A stretch of 64,000 nucleotides of DNA from assembly GCF_037038585.1 (NCBI RefSeq), contig NC_092526.1, positions 41,365,501-41,429,500 on the forward strand. Reading direction: 5' to 3'. Under the pieces are notes generated by a model, which ran no database searches, was not told where the DNA came from, and was given only the letters and a program-made list of their open reading frames with translations. Shown here one piece after another: positions 1 through 15,425 of this stretch; the stretch's first letter is position 1; each line of letters starts with the position of its first letter. This DNA is from Patagioenas fasciata. Lineage: Eukaryota > Chordata > Aves > Columbiformes > Columbidae. Made by a program: the position numbers and the translations under genes.

Positions 1-640
1 CAGCCAGGCCCTATTGACAGCACACTGAATCATCTTTGAAATACACTGCAACATGATTAACAACAATAATTACGGTTACATATAATACAGTTAAGCCTTA
101 CATAAGATCAAACAACTACCCACCTATTCCCAAGCTTTTAAATCATTTGTCAAACCCCAATTCTACTATGAAATCTTATTAACATGCTGGTTTAGTTTGT
201 CTAAAGTACTATGAATAGATTCAGAATGATCAGACAACTTATTACAACACATTCTCTCAAATTCTTCACAACCATGACCTAATGACCTAATGTTGAGGCG
301 TTGTTATTGTAGAACTGCTTCTTTCCCACGGCAGGTCCTGTTTTCAGCTTTCTGAGTTGGCCTTGAAATTCCTTTGGGCCTGGCTAGTTCAATAACAAAT
401 CTCCATCTCACAGAAACCCCTCCACACAAGGCCATTTAGCATATTTTTGGTTATGAGTAGGTGAGAGGATGCAGAAAAGTATTAGTAACCCAATTATACT
501 TTTGGTCATCTTGACAAACTAGGCTTTCAGATTCGATTATTGGATTATTCGTGTTATTCTCTGTGTCCCTCAGAGTTCCCCTGCAAAAAGGAAAGCAAAC
601 AGGGCTCGCCTCTTTGAGGCAAAAATAATTAAAAAGATGG
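1..640. other. AT-rich sequence next to a retroviral remnant, nothing certain
   Basis: No convincing coding region. It lies downstream, in the sense of the minus-strand ERV, of the integrase C-terminus, so it could hold env, 3' untranslated or LTR remnants. I could not identify an LTR end or polypurine tract, so this is inference from position only. Confidence 0.3.
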
Positions 641-694
641 AATTATCCAATGGATATTTATCTGATGTTCCTTGCCCAGGGCATTGGAAGCTAC

Positions 695-2258
695 CTATGA
701 ATTTGCATTTGAAGGGGTTTTCAATATCAGTGGTACACTTCCCACAGTGGGGAGTTCCGCCAGGACTGGCTGCCCTGGGTAATGGGCTGGATCCTTGGAA
801 TCATTTGGTCCCTTTAGAAAGGGAATCAAGGAAGGGGCGTTTGGGCAGAAAGTGGTGATTTTGAGGCATCCATTTACACCCCATCTGTCACTTACACCTG
901 TGACAGCTTGCCACAGACAAGTATCCCAATTACTCTCATGAGGTTTCAAAAGCCGTTTTAAGAGGCCGTTTGTTCTTTCTACAATTCCATTACCTTGTGG
1001 GTAAAATGGGGTGTGAAAAATCTATTTAATCCCTTCATTTTGTGCTCAATCTTGTACAACTTTGGCAGTGGAATGGGAACCATTGTCAGACTGCATTTCT
1101 TGTGGCTTTGGAAAAGTTCCAAGCCATTCTCGCAATGGTTTCACAGTGTTTTCACCTGTAGCTTTGCCAAAAGCTTCAGCTTGGACTGATCCTGATGTTA
1201 TTTCCACTCTCACCAGTATGAAATGCTTGCCTCCTGATTGCTTAAAGGGACCAACATCATCCACTTGCCAGGCATCCCACTAACCTTCACTCTCCCTCAA
1301 ATGCAGAGGGTTGTCTTCTAAAGGGCCTTTCTAGCTGTCTCCGACATTGTTCGCAGGTCGAGATGCAGGTTTTACACATTTCTCTGGTGACGGGCCAGCC
1401 TCGGGCCAGAGCTTTACCATACAAGTTTTTAGCTCCGGTGTGCTTGCGTTTCACATGTAACCATACTAACGAGCGTTCCCATTCTGCCGAAATTTGGTCC
1501 TTTTGTACAGGGGCCAGTCTTGCTAATTCATCAGCTCCGTTATTCCATTCTCCTGGGGATCCCCCATCTACCTGATGAGAAGCCACCCAGCCCACAGCAA
1601 AATTTCCCTTTCCAGCAATACTTAAGGTTTCTTGCCATTTTTCCTTTTGCCACACTGGAATCCTATTAACTTCCCATCTGTTCTGTTCCCAGAAAGGAAG
1701 ACACTTGATACAGCCCTTAAACACAGCCTAAGAGTCAGTATAAATGTGGACAGGAGAAGCAGTTTGTGCTTCGTGTTGGAAAACACTCCATACTGTGATT
1801 AATTCACCTACTTGTGCACTGCCCTCTCCCTCTGTTATAATCTGTTCATTGGAAGAGGTATGGAGTGCTGCTGCCCTGTATTTCCACACCTTTCCTTCTC
1901 TTTTAGCAGAAGTGCCAGTAAACCAAGCACTAACTCACTGATCATGAGAAAAGGGAGGTGCAACTTGGGTTACTGAGGCAGGTTTATCTTGATCATCGTT
2001 TAAGCTCTCGATTTCTTGTATAGCTAGATTTTTTAAAGCTCCTTCAGATACTGAGAAAACACTACAATAGTGTTCAATCTGAGCATACCACTTCCATACT
2101 GAGGCCTTTTGGGCCACCCCATCAGAAGGAGGGGTCACAGAAGTGACTGTTTTTATGACTTCAGATGGGCCTCTTAATACAATCAGTTGCTGTCCTGCAA
2201 TCTTCTCTGTGTCTACCAGAGCCAGGCTAACGACAAACACACCTTTCTCCCAAGACAC
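695..2258 (-). pseudogene. pol: ERV pol remnant: RT tail, RNase H and integrase
   Basis: Several minus-strand frames together read as the C-terminal half of a retroviral polymerase. 2,258-1,935 resembles the RT connection region and the start of RNase H. 1,724-1,287 holds the rest of RNase H, followed by an integrase HHCC zinc site (two His, then Cys pairs near MCKTC and CEQC). 1,264-1,046 has the integrase core, with the first Asp in DDVGPF and the second in SDNGSH. 949-695 looks like the integrase C-terminal segment. Stops and frame changes separate the pieces, so this is a fossil. Domain assignments rest on motif recognition; no alignment was run. Confidence 0.8.
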
Positions 2259-2302
2259 TGGGAGCTAAAGAGAGAATGGGCATCTATTACCACTCTTTGT
2301 TC

Positions 2303-3127
2303 TCATATTTCTTGTATAACCGGTTTGATACCTCCCTTGGCACGCAGGGGAAGGGAGTATTGTTTGGCATTCATAACTTGGCTGTATGGTGCAATTTGAA
2401 GTAATTTTTGCATAACTTCTGTTAACTCTAAGGCACTGAGTACACAAAAACATCCCCTCAAGGGAGAAACCCCAAACCTTTTAGCATCTTCTTCACTCAG
2501 GGCAGAAATCTGTGCACCGGTATCGATTAAAAAGGTTACACGAGCATGCTTTGAACTCACTATAGCTGTGATCAATAAATCTCCCTCTTTTCTGTGTGTG
2601 AGCTGTCGAATATAAATCCATCCTCCATTCCTCCTCTCACTACTAGGGAATGGAAGTTCTAGTTTCCCTGTTTCTGGGAGAGACTCTGGAAGTCCCCTTA
2701 TTAAGGGAGTTATCATGTTAAGTTTCACTGGCAGCATCATTGGGGATTCATATTCAGGAATCAATTTTCTTTCATGTATTATTTGCAAGCGGGCTGCTTT
2801 GTGTACACTCTCTAGCATTTGATCAGGTGTGCCAGTGATTGCCAGGGACTCTCCCCCACTTAGGGATATGCGCCACACGCACTCCACTTCAGATTCTTTA
2901 GGGAGGCGACCATACTCTTTCTTTAGCTTGGCCAGCACAGTGGCAGTGTAAGGTGTTTGCTTAGTTGTAATGTGAGAGTCAGTATCCTTTTCATTAGTTT
3001 GATTTGTCGGATACTTTTCTTCTCCAGCTCCCACTCCCTCAGCACTTCTGTCTTTTTTAAACATTCCTTGAGAGCAGCTCTTAATGAGCTGTTTTCTTCC
3101 ATCTCTTTTTCTAATTGCTGTAAACAA
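2303..3127 (-). pseudogene. ERV gag end, aspartic protease and first residues of RT
   Basis: A 274-codon minus-strand frame. The retroviral aspartic protease active site LIDTGAQISAL is clear at about residue 195-210. The frame ends with a stretch (QYSLPLR...GIKPVIQEI) that resembles the entry of reverse transcriptase and then stops. The next recognisable sequence is already the RT tail and RNase H, so roughly the whole RT palm/fingers is missing. The N-terminal part overlaps the upstream gag-like frame by about 200 bases in another frame. That is either the element's natural frameshift or a later mutation. Confidence 0.75.
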
Positions 3128-3522
3128 TTTTCTAGTTGTTGTTCTAAACTGAACGTAGCTTTTTGCAAAACATGCACTAGATTTTCAAGAGATTCTAAAA
3201 TTTTGCTTTCATTACTATGTCGCCTGAGGTGATCTTCAATTGCTGCTAGTAGGCTGGCTCCTAAGACAGCACAGGCTACAGCTTTATTTTTATTTGATCT
3301 AAACTTAGACTTAGTCTGTAAAAAAATCACTTGGTCGACTACACTCTGTAAATTAACCCAGTTATCACGAGCCCAGTCTTCTCCAGCTACAGAGGGTCGA
3401 GCCCCATACTTTGCTAAAAGTGTGCAGAACGAGTCTTGATCTTTTACTAACAAAAAATCTTGATTATCAGCCTTTTCAGTCATTCTTATTATGAAGGGGT
3501 GTAACTCACTCTGGGAAGGCAC
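2923..3522 (-). pseudogene. ERV gag-like frame with coiled coil
   Basis: A 199-codon frame on the minus strand, placed 5' of the protease in the same element. The first 60 residues are mixed; residues about 95-165 form a heptad-rich, Glu/Leu-rich stretch predicted to be a coiled coil. No zinc knuckle is seen. Its position and order suggest gag. The frame ends shortly after overlapping the protease frame. Function is inferred from location; the primary sequence is weakly conserved. Confidence 0.55.
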
Positions 3523-3529
3523 AACTCAG

Positions 3530-5240
3530 TTACAAAGCCACAGCAACAGCTGCGTCACCCTTCTCTTTCCCGAGTGGTTGAAGGAGCCAAAATCTGCTAT
3601 GGGGAGGCTCAATGTAGTTACATAAACAGACAAGATTACCCCTTCACTCTCCCTAGCAGAAAACATGAGAGCAACATCCCTTCTGCACTTTGAGATCTTT
3701 TTGATTTGATTCCAGGAGACAGAGCCCTCAACTCAAGTTTGGGGTGCTCTATGCCAAGGTGTGTGTGGTGTGTGGGAAATCCGAATCATCCCACTTGCAT
3801 TCTGGACACTTCTCAGCAATCATGGTGGAGGGCCAGGTGCGCCTGGAGCAAAACGTCCTTCCCCTGATACAGACCAGGCACTACCTGCACCCCTCTGTTT
3901 CCCAGAATCCTGTCTGTGATGCCAATTTAGTGTCATGGTCCATTCAGTGATGAATTCGTGATAGTTCGTTTACCTTGATCTCGAAGTGCAAAATTAAGGC
4001 AACCAAAATGCCAAGGGGTTATTATTCATTAACAGTGTTACTTCACTTTTTTTGCCCACACAGCAGCACATGATAGAGTAGAGAGAAAGGGAAAGAGAAA
4101 AAAAAAAAAGGTGGAAAGAGGGTTAGTTGTTTGGTTGGTTGGTTGGGTACCACCATGGGCCCAAAGGCATGCCTATGGTCCAAGGTCCCAAGCAGCATCC
4201 TGCTGGTCCTCTGTCGTGATTCATGATCCTCTGGTGGGAAGATCTTCACCATGTCCCTTTGGGAGTCATCTTTTATGCTTCTTCACCCCACCTCGCTCCC
4301 ATTGTTTGAGGCTGTATGGGGATATAGCGGAAGATTTGGCGAGGAGGTTAGTTACATGTAAACACGCTCAAGTGACTTGCACCTGTCTGTAGAAAAAGCA
4401 CACACATCACACTAATTGTCTTACTGACCTTGTGTGCTTGATGAGTAGAAGCTCTGTGTTAGATAACACAGGCCTGGGAGAAACTCTGGGCACCTTATCA
4501 CTATGTCTGAGATTCCTGCTTCGTTGTGAGAAAGAGCGGGAGGCTGCGCCTGCCTGAAGCCTTGAAATACAGGCGAGCTCAGCAGGCCCAGTGATCTTCC
4601 AGCAGGGCTGAACTGACCAGCGCCTGCGTCCCCGCTTGTGTCACCTCTGCCTGGGAGCTCAGGTGTGGCTTCGGAGATCCCCCAGTAGAGAGGTAACTAA
4701 AATAAAACTTGCTCTTTGCAAATGCATCCGTGGCCTCTGGCTCTTCTTGCGATGTGCCTGCGTATGTGCACACAGAGGCCAATCTCCACCTTTGTTTCGC
4801 AATCCAGGCTTAACTGCACTGGCTCAAAAAGTCCCCGCTCTGCTTGCCAGGACTCGTCTGTGCCTGCGTGGCTCCACATTCAGGCATCTTTTTCTGGTCC
4901 GTTGGGTGACCTCAGGACCCTTGGCAAGCTTCTGGGCATGCTCTTCTTCGTTGGCCTTTGTTTGAGGGAGGAGGTGGGGGCAGGTGTGACTGAGGCAGCA
5001 GGTGAGAACATATCTTCTGGATGGCAGCTGTTGTCCCTGGGTTGGAGAGACCCATGTAACAATCCCTTTTAGGAGGCAGGGGGAAGTTTGGCTGAGGCAG
5101 CAGGTGATTCCACACAGCAGCCATTGTTACCGGTACCCCTGGGCTGGAGAGACCTGTGCAACACAATAGTTCTCCTCAAGCCTCTCTCTAAGTCACTGTC
5201 CATCTGTTCTTTCTGTCAGGGCCCTGATTCTCCTAGTCCC
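3530..5240. other. Repeat-derived intergenic sequence, LTR-like in parts
   Basis: No gene recognised. There is an A-rich tract near 4,098-4,110, GGTT repeats at 4,127-4,147, and an AATAAA at about 4,698, possibly the polyadenylation signal of an unrecognised LTR. Part of this may be the 5' LTR and leader of the minus-strand ERV to the left, but no TG...CA borders or primer site could be fixed. Confidence 0.3.
4970..5170. repeat. Imperfect ~100-bp tandem duplication
   Basis: Two adjacent units share the order: GGAGG...GTGGCTGAGGCAGCAGGTGA-like text, then a CAGC(A/T)G(C/T)TGTT block, then a CTGGGCTGGAGAGACC-like block. The first unit runs about 4,970-5,068 and the second about 5,070-5,170. Only two copies are seen. 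Confidence 0.6.
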
Positions 5241-5289
5241 TGATGGCAAATATTTCAGGCAAATACTGTTTCATCTTTAGGCCAACTCT

Positions 5290-5475
5290 TACAGTTGGTC
5301 ACTGGAAAAGGTTCCGCCAGGAAGTGGTCATGACTCCAAGCCTGCCAGAGTTCAAGGAGCATCTGGGCAATGCTCTCAGTCTTATCGTCAATTTTAGGTC
5401 ACCCTGCAAGCAGCAGGGAGTTTGACTCAATGATCCTTATGGGTCCCTTCTCACTCTAGATGTGCTATTATTCTA
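5290..5475 (+). mobile_element. CR1 retroposon, 3' end fragment
   Basis: The text matches the 3' part of avian CR1: a segment on agreeing to the loss of a gene-body tail, then GTTTGACTCAATGATCC, GGGTCCCTTCTCACTCTAGATG, and a terminal short repeat region (TATTATTCTAT). It is 5'-truncated, as most CR1 copies are. Confidence 0.75.
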
Positions 5476-6088
5476 TATTCTTCAGTCTCAAGACCCATAT
5501 GTGTTTGTCTGTTTCTGGGGTAACTGGTGTGCAGAAATTGGCTTTGCTAATGATACCGAAAAGTTGGCAAAAAAACCTCTTTAACACTGTGTTGAAAGTG
5601 TTAAAAAGCAGCACTTCTATTGCAGCGCACCAGACGCTCAGAGGATCGTTCCTCTAATCAAGAACGGGCATGACTCACACTTCTTAGTATTTATTACATA
5701 TACCTATTGCATGTTCATTTGTTTCTACTGCTTCCTTCATGCATTAAACATCAATTATTTACATAACCCCACCCTTTTCTGGCAGTACATCTTTGATATT
5801 CCAGAGTCTTCATCAGGGTCACTGGTGTCCCTGGTGTCCTCACATCTGCTGCCCCTCCAGTGTCGGCTCCTTGACCTGATTTCTAGAGTGTGTGTGTTGT
5901 TGGTTCGTGCTGCTACTCAGCAACGGTCACGCAGCTCTTTCTTCATTTAGTGGAACATTCCGCTTTCCCAGCTTGCAAGCCCAGGACATCCCACTTTCCC
6001 TCATGTCCAGTTTCTACAGAGCTGTTGTTTCTCTATTAAGTTCCTGTTACATTAGGCCTAGGGTTTTCTAAAAGATTTTTGTTCCTCT
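5476..6088. other. Intergenic sequence, nothing recognised
   Basis: No gene, repeat family or RNA recognised. Short open frames on the plus strand (for example 5,711-5,950) show no family resemblance. Confidence 0.3.
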
Positions 6089-6089
6089 T

Positions 6090-6830
6090 ATCACCTGTGC
6101 AACACCAACATTCCCCGTGCAAGGCTCACATGCCCCATGCGAGGCTCGCACAGCCCACACAACATCAACATGCCACGTGCAAGGCTCATGTGCCCTGTGC
6201 AAGGTCCGTACAGCACGTGCAATGCCAACATGCCCTCTGACAGGCTAATGTATCTCGTGCAAGGCCAGTGTCCCTGTGCAAGACCGACATGCCCTGTGCA
6301 AGGTCCACACACCCTGTGCCACACCAACATGACCTGTGCAAGGCTAATGCACCCTGTGCAAGGCTCACTTGCCTTGTGCAAAGCTACTGTGCCTCGTGCA
6401 AGACTAACATGCCCCGTGCGACACTGACATGCCTCATGCAAGGCCAGTGTACCCCATGTAAGGTCTGCACACCTCGTGCAACATCAGCACACCCTGTGCA
6501 AGGCTCGTGCACCCCATGCAAGGTTTGTGTGTCTCGTGCAACACCAATGTGCCCCATCCAAGGCTTGTACACCTGGTGTGAGGCTCGCACAGCCTGTCCA
6601 AAGCCAGTGTGCTTCGTGCAAGGTCTGCACACCCTGTGCAACATCAACACACCCCATGCAAGTCCTGTGTGCCCTGTGTGACACCGATGTGCTGTGTGCA
6701 AGGTTTGCACAGCCCATGCAACACTGACATGCTCCATGCAAAGCTAAAATGCCTCGTGTGAGGCTCATGCACCTTGTGCAAGGCTCACACACCCTGTGCT
6801 ATGCCAGCACACCCATGCGACACTGACGGG
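6090..6830. repeat. Minisatellite of ~20-bp GTGCAAGG units
   Basis: About 37 diverged units of near CTCACATGCCCTGTGCAAGG. Because 20 bp is not a multiple of 3, three units (60 bp) make 20 codons. Stop codons are rare in the unit, so all frames on both strands stay open for long stretches and give Cys/His-rich pseudo-proteins. I read these as by-products of the repeat, not genes. Confidence 0.85.
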
Positions 6831-6889
6831 TCCCGTCTGCCATCAATGGACCTCATGCGAGGCCACAGCAGCAGGGCGTGCACAAGCAT

Positions 6890-7160
6890 TGGCACATTGC
6901 TGGTGCACCCAGATTGCACCCCCAGCACCCAGTTCAGCACCCAGTGCCCCCCCCCCCAGCACCCAGTTCAACACCCAGTGGGGACACTGGATGGCCACTT
7001 GGGGCTGGAACAGGGAACTATGCTGGGGACACAGGGTGGGGACATGGGCTGGGGACAGGGGGTGGGGACACAGGGCAGGGACAGGGGGTGGGAACAGAGG
7101 GTGCAGACATGAGGTGGGGACACGGGACAGGGTTGGGACAGGCCCCCCCCAGCTGCTGTG
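6890..7160. repeat. CAGCACCCAGT and GGGGACA simple repeats
   Basis: First AGCACCCAGTTCA-type repeats with a 12-bp C run (about 6,946-6,957), then GGGGACA/GGGGACAGGG repeats from about 6,980 to 7,135, then another C run. Strongly G-rich on the plus strand; G-quadruplex formation is plausible. Confidence 0.7.
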
Positions 7161-7510
7161 AAGGCCACTCCGGGGCCAGGGGGTGTCCCTGCCCCGGGTG
7201 TCACATCATTGTCCCCTCCCTGATGGGAACTGGCCACGCTGTCAGTGACACCACAGGCCCCAGGCCAGGGAGGTGGATCTGGGGACAGTGACCGTGTCAT
7301 CCCCACTGCGGCCACTGCCGCCTCTATGACGGGGACAGTGATCGTTTCCCTGCTGCCTCTCCTTACCACAGGGACAGCGATCGTGTCACCCCTCCTGCCA
7401 ACACCAAGACAGGGAAGGGGACAGGGACAGAGGTTCTGTCCCCCCTGGCCACCCATCCCACACCTTCCCCTGGGCACCCCCTGCTCCCAGCCCTGGAGTA
7501 TCCACAGCTG
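7160..7510. other. GC-rich sequence with three degenerate GGGGACAGTGATCGT repeats
   Basis: GGGACAGTGACCGTGTC, GGGACAGTGATCGTTTC and GGGACAGCGATCGTGTC recur at about 7,275, 7,330 and 7,370 with unequal spacing. An open minus-strand frame covers the region (about 250 codons) but is low-complexity and shows no domain; I do not call it a gene. Confidence 0.4.
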
Positions 7511-7511
7511 T

Positions 7512-7765
7512 GGGTGCCGTGGGACTGTGGGGTGTCCATGGGGTGCTGTGGGTGTCATAGGGTGCTGTGGGGTGCTGTGGGTGTCATAGGGTGCTGTGGG
7601 GTGCTTTGGGTACCATGGGGTGCCGTGGGGGCCATGGGGTGTCCATGGGGTGCTGTAGGGTGTCTGTGGAGTGCTGTGGGTGTCATAGGGGATGTGGAGT
7701 GTCCATAGGCTCCCCATGGGGTGCTATAGGGTGCTGTGAGTGCTGGGGGTCCCTGAGCAGGTCCG
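7512..7765. repeat. Minisatellite of GGGGTGCTGTGGGTGTCATA-like units
   Basis: Alternating TGGGGTGCTG and TGGGTGTCATA blocks, with variants such as TGGGTACCATGGGGTGCCG, repeat through the segment with a basic step near 10 or 20 bp. Confidence 0.8.
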
Positions 7766-7979
7766 GAAGCACTTGGATGGTCACGGTGCTGTGACGGTGA
7801 CGATGATGGCAGCCTTGGCTTGGCATTGGGCCATCAGCACCCACCAGCCCTGCTGTGGCCAGACCAGGCCATGCATCACCGCGGCCTCGGGTGTCACTGG
7901 CGGGGACCCCACTGCTGGGCAGAGGGTGCAGGTGACGGCTGTGTCCCCACACCCCACTGTGACACATTCCTGATGCCCC

Positions 7980-8445
7980 ATGAGCTTGAGAACATGGATG
8001 AGGGCACGGGGACACACACCAGGGCTTGGGACATACATGGGGACACAAACCAGGGCACAGGGACATGCACAGAGCATGGGGACATGTGTGGGGACACACA
8101 CCAGGGCCTGGGGACATAGATGAAGACATGCAGGGACACACACACCAGAACTTGGGGACATGGAAGAGGGCATGGGGACATACAGCAGGGCCTGGGGATG
8201 TGGATGGGGACACCCACCAGGGCTTGGGGACTTGGACGAGAACATGGGGACACCCACCAGGGCTTGGAGGCATGCATGAGGAGCACAGGGACATGCATGT
8301 GACACACACCACAGCTTGGAGGCATGCATGGGGAGACAGACCAGGGCACAGGGACATGCACAGGGACACAGGGACACACACCAGAGCTTGGGGACATGCA
8401 CAGGGCCAGGCACAGGGACACTCACAGGGACACCTACGGGTCCAC
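7980..8445. repeat. Minisatellite with GGGGACA...CCAGGGCTTGGGGACATGCA units
   Basis: About ten units of roughly 42-46 bp, each with a CACACACCAGGGC(T)TGGGGACATG core and one or two GGGGACA blocks. It stops about 85 bp before the P450 TATA-like box, so it forms the immediate upstream region of that gene. Confidence 0.75.
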
Positions 8446-8530
8446 CCCTGGTGCCACCCACAGGGACAGCACCAGAGCCACCATGGGGTGGTGGCCCCGC
8501 TGGGCCTGTCCCCTTTTCTGCAATCAGTGC

Positions 8531-8538
8531 ATAAATAG
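8531..8538 (+). promoter_or_regulatory. TATA-like box upstream of the CYP2 gene
   Basis: ATAAATAG lies 45 bp before the ATG at 8,576. A TATA box this close would imply a very short 5' untranslated region of about 15-20 nt, usual for CYP2 genes. Inferred from sequence and position only. Confidence 0.5.
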
Positions 8539-8575
8539 CAGCGTCAGAAGGTGACACGGTGACAGAGGTGCTACC

Positions 8576-12851
<4,276 letters not shown>

Positions 12852-12861
12852 CTCCCTCCCA

Positions 12862-13735
12862 CACTGAGACCTCCCCAGACCAGGAACATCCCCCCTCCCA
12901 GCACCACAACCGCCCCCACACATACTGAGACACCTCCAGGACTGGGAAATCCCCCTGTTATTGGGAACCCCATCCACACCAGGACCCCCAGGTACAGGGA
13001 GCCCCACAGTACTGGGAACCCTTCCTGGTACTGGGACACCCCCAAGCATTGAGAACCCCTGCATCAGGAACCCCCAGCAGCAAGACCTCCCCCAGCATTG
13101 CGATACCACCCAGGTACCAGGTTTCCCCCAGCACCACAAACCCCCCACAGCACTGGGACCCCCCCAGCATTAGGAACCCCCCTGGGCACCAGGACCCCCC
13201 TTGCACCAGGAACCTCCTCCCAGCACTAGGACCCCCACAGCATTGAAATCCCTCATTAGCATTCAGACCACCCCAGCACCAGGACCTCCTAATATAGGAA
13301 CCCCCCCAGCACTGGGAACCACCCCTGGGACCATGACCTCCCCTGGGACCAGGACATCTCCCCAGCATTGCAAACACCCCCATCACTGGGACCCCACTGG
13401 CACCCAGGTCCCCTGGCACAGGGACCTCCCAAGGACCAGGAATCCCTCTTGCACCTGGACCCTCCCCCAGCACTGAGAACCCCCCCTGGCAACGGGATCC
13501 CCCAGCATCGGGACTTTCCAGCACTAGGACCCCCTGACATTTGGAACTCCATCCCAGCACTGAAAACCCCTCTCCACCATTGGGACCCCACCCCCCCACA
13601 CACACACAGCAGGAACCCCTCCTGGCACCAGGACCCCCAGTACCGGGATGGTGCTCTGGTACAGGGACCCACCTCCCAGCACTGGAAAGCACCCCTGCAC
13701 CAGGACACCCTCCAAGCTTTGAGCACGCCATAATG
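12862..13735. repeat. Minisatellite of CCAGCACTGGGAACCCCCC-like units downstream of CYP2
   Basis: About 40 variants of a 19-26 bp unit (AGCACTGGGA / CACCAGGACCCCCC) start some 10 bp after the P450 stop codon. It includes what should be the 3' untranslated region. I found no clear AATAAA close to the stop, so the mRNA end is not defined. Confidence 0.8.
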
Positions 13736-13844
13736 TCTCTGGCGAACTCAGCATCTGTGTCATTACCCAGGGGACACAGGGGACCCTAATCATCATTCTG
13801 GGGGACACGGGGTGAGGGGCACAGAACCTGCCTTCCCCAAGAAC

Positions 13845-14285
13845 CCAGTGGGGTGCAGAGCTGTGCAAAAGCCTGAAGGAACGTGCAAGGCCCTGATCAA
13901 GTGTGCAGGGAGCGTGCAACGAGTGTGCAAAGCCGCGCAGAGCCGTGCACAGCCCTGCAAAGTCCCCAGCCAAGCATACAGAGCTGTGCAAATACCTGAG
14001 CAAGCGTGCAGGGACTGTGCAGATCTGTGCAAATTCCCAAGCGAGTGTGTAAAGCCCTGAGTGAGTGTGCAGAGCTGTGCACTTGTGCAAAGCCCCAGTG
14101 AGTGTGTAAAGCCATGCAGAGTTGTGCAGACCTGTGTAAATCCCCAAGCTGAGTGTGCATATCCATGCAAAGTCCTGAGTGAGTGTGCACAGAGCATGCA
14201 AATTCCGAAATGAGTGTGCAAAGCCCCAAGTGAGCATGCAAAACCCTGAGCGAGTGTACGCAGAACGTACCCCTGAAACCCAGCG
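13845..14285. repeat. Minisatellite of GAGCTGTGCAAAGCCCTGAG-type units
   Basis: About 15 units of roughly 28-34 bp with the cores GTGTGCA(A/G)AG and CCCTGAGTGAG. Confidence 0.75.
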
Positions 14286-14289
14286 TGTC

Positions 14290-14795
14290 CTCACCCTTTT
14301 CCCCCTCGTCTTCATCCGACTCATTAGCTCTGTCCTCATTAATCAACCCCGATTAATCCCTGATGCTTGATTGCACAATGTCCTGGACTATTAATCACCC
14401 AACACACATGGTGATTTATCATTATTAATCATTGATTCCACAACATTCTCAATTAACAATCAATAACTGCATGATGAGCTTTGTTATCAACTATTAATTG
14501 CCTGATGCTCTTCATTAGTGCTCATTAATTTTCTACACATCATTGATTATTGATCACCCAACATGCTTCATCATTAATTACTGCCTGCATCAGTTCTGAT
14601 TAATTGCAAGGTGTGCTTAATTAGTGGCAATCGATCACCTGACATGCTTAATCATCAATTATTGACAGCACTGTTTTAATTATTGACTATTAATTGTGCT
14701 GCTAATTGCACAACATCCTTTGGCCTTGTGTATCAATTTCTGGTTAATCATTGTTTACCCCAGTTAATCATGGAGGGTAGGGTTAATCATTGACC
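14290..14795. repeat. AT-rich island of ATTAATCA/ATTGATTA-type degenerate repeats
   Basis: About 500 bp rich in TTAAT, ATCATTAAT and CACCCAACATGCTT, in sharp contrast to the GC-rich flanks. Blocks such as GATCACC(C/T)(A/G)ACATGCTTCATCA recur at about 14,555, 14,635 and others. There is no coding content. Confidence 0.6.
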
Positions 14796-15425
14796 ACAGG
14801 ATCACCAAATCCTTTCAGTTGGAAGAGACCCTAGGATCATCAAGTCCAACCATTAACCCAACGCCAGCACTGCCCCATGTCCTGAGAATATCATCTCTGT
14901 CCGTCCAACCCTCCAGGGATGGTGACTCCAGCACTGCCCTGGGCAACCTGTTCCAATGCTCCACAGCCCTTTGGGGAAGAAATTATTTCCCAGATCCAAC
15001 CTCAACCTCCCCTGGTGCAACTTGAGGCCGTTTCCTCTGCTCCTGGCGCTTGTTCCTGGGGAGCAGAGCCCAACCCCCCGTGGCTCCAAGCTCCTTTCAG
15101 GCAGTTCAGAGATCAGAAGGTCTCCTCTCAGCTCCTGTTCTCCAGCTGAACCCCCCAGGTCCCTCAGCCGCTCCCATCACACTTGTGTTCCAGCTCCTTC
15201 TTTAGCTCCGTTCCCTTCTCTCAACTCGCTCCAGCACCTTGAGGGCTTTCTTGGCATGAGGGGCCCAAAACTGTCCCCAGGATTTGAGGTTGGGCCTCCC
15301 CAGGTCCCAGCACAGGGACGGTCACTGCCCTGGGACTCCTGGCCACACCAGTGCTGATACAAGCCAGGATGCTGGTGGCCTCTTGGCCACCTGGGCACAT
15401 GCTGGCTCATGTTCAGCTGCTGTTG
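14796..15425 (-). mobile_element. CR1 retroposon, minus orientation
   Basis: The 3' end lies at the left (GGATCACCAAATCCTTTCAG...AAGTCCAACCATTAACCC) and the body follows to about 15,425, with the familiar ATGGTGACTCCAGCACTGCC, CCTTTGGGGAAGAAATT, TCTCCAGCTGAACCCCCC and TTGAGGTTGGGCCTCCCC blocks. It is 5'-truncated. Confidence 0.9.

Larger units (their letters stand above)
640..3530 (-). mobile_element. Decayed endogenous retrovirus, minus strand, internally deleted
   Basis: Read on the minus strand, the order is a gag-like frame, aspartic protease, the very start of reverse transcriptase, then the connection/RNase H domain and integrase. Most of the reverse transcriptase is absent between about 2,258 and 2,303. 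The frames are interrupted by stops and frame changes, so the copy cannot be active. No LTR pair was recognised. The class (ERVL-like versus class I) is not settled from the sequence alone. Confidence 0.85.

Noticed and set aside
3744..3950. 68-codon plus-strand frame with CVVCGKSESSHLHSGH as a zinc-finger gene
   Set aside because: A single Cys/His cluster, no splice context and no neighbours in frame; could be an exon fragment but there is no support.
6968..7717. 249-codon minus-strand open frame upstream of CYP2
   Set aside because: Composed of GGGGACA and GGGGTGCTG minisatellites with no domain; opposite strand is equally open.
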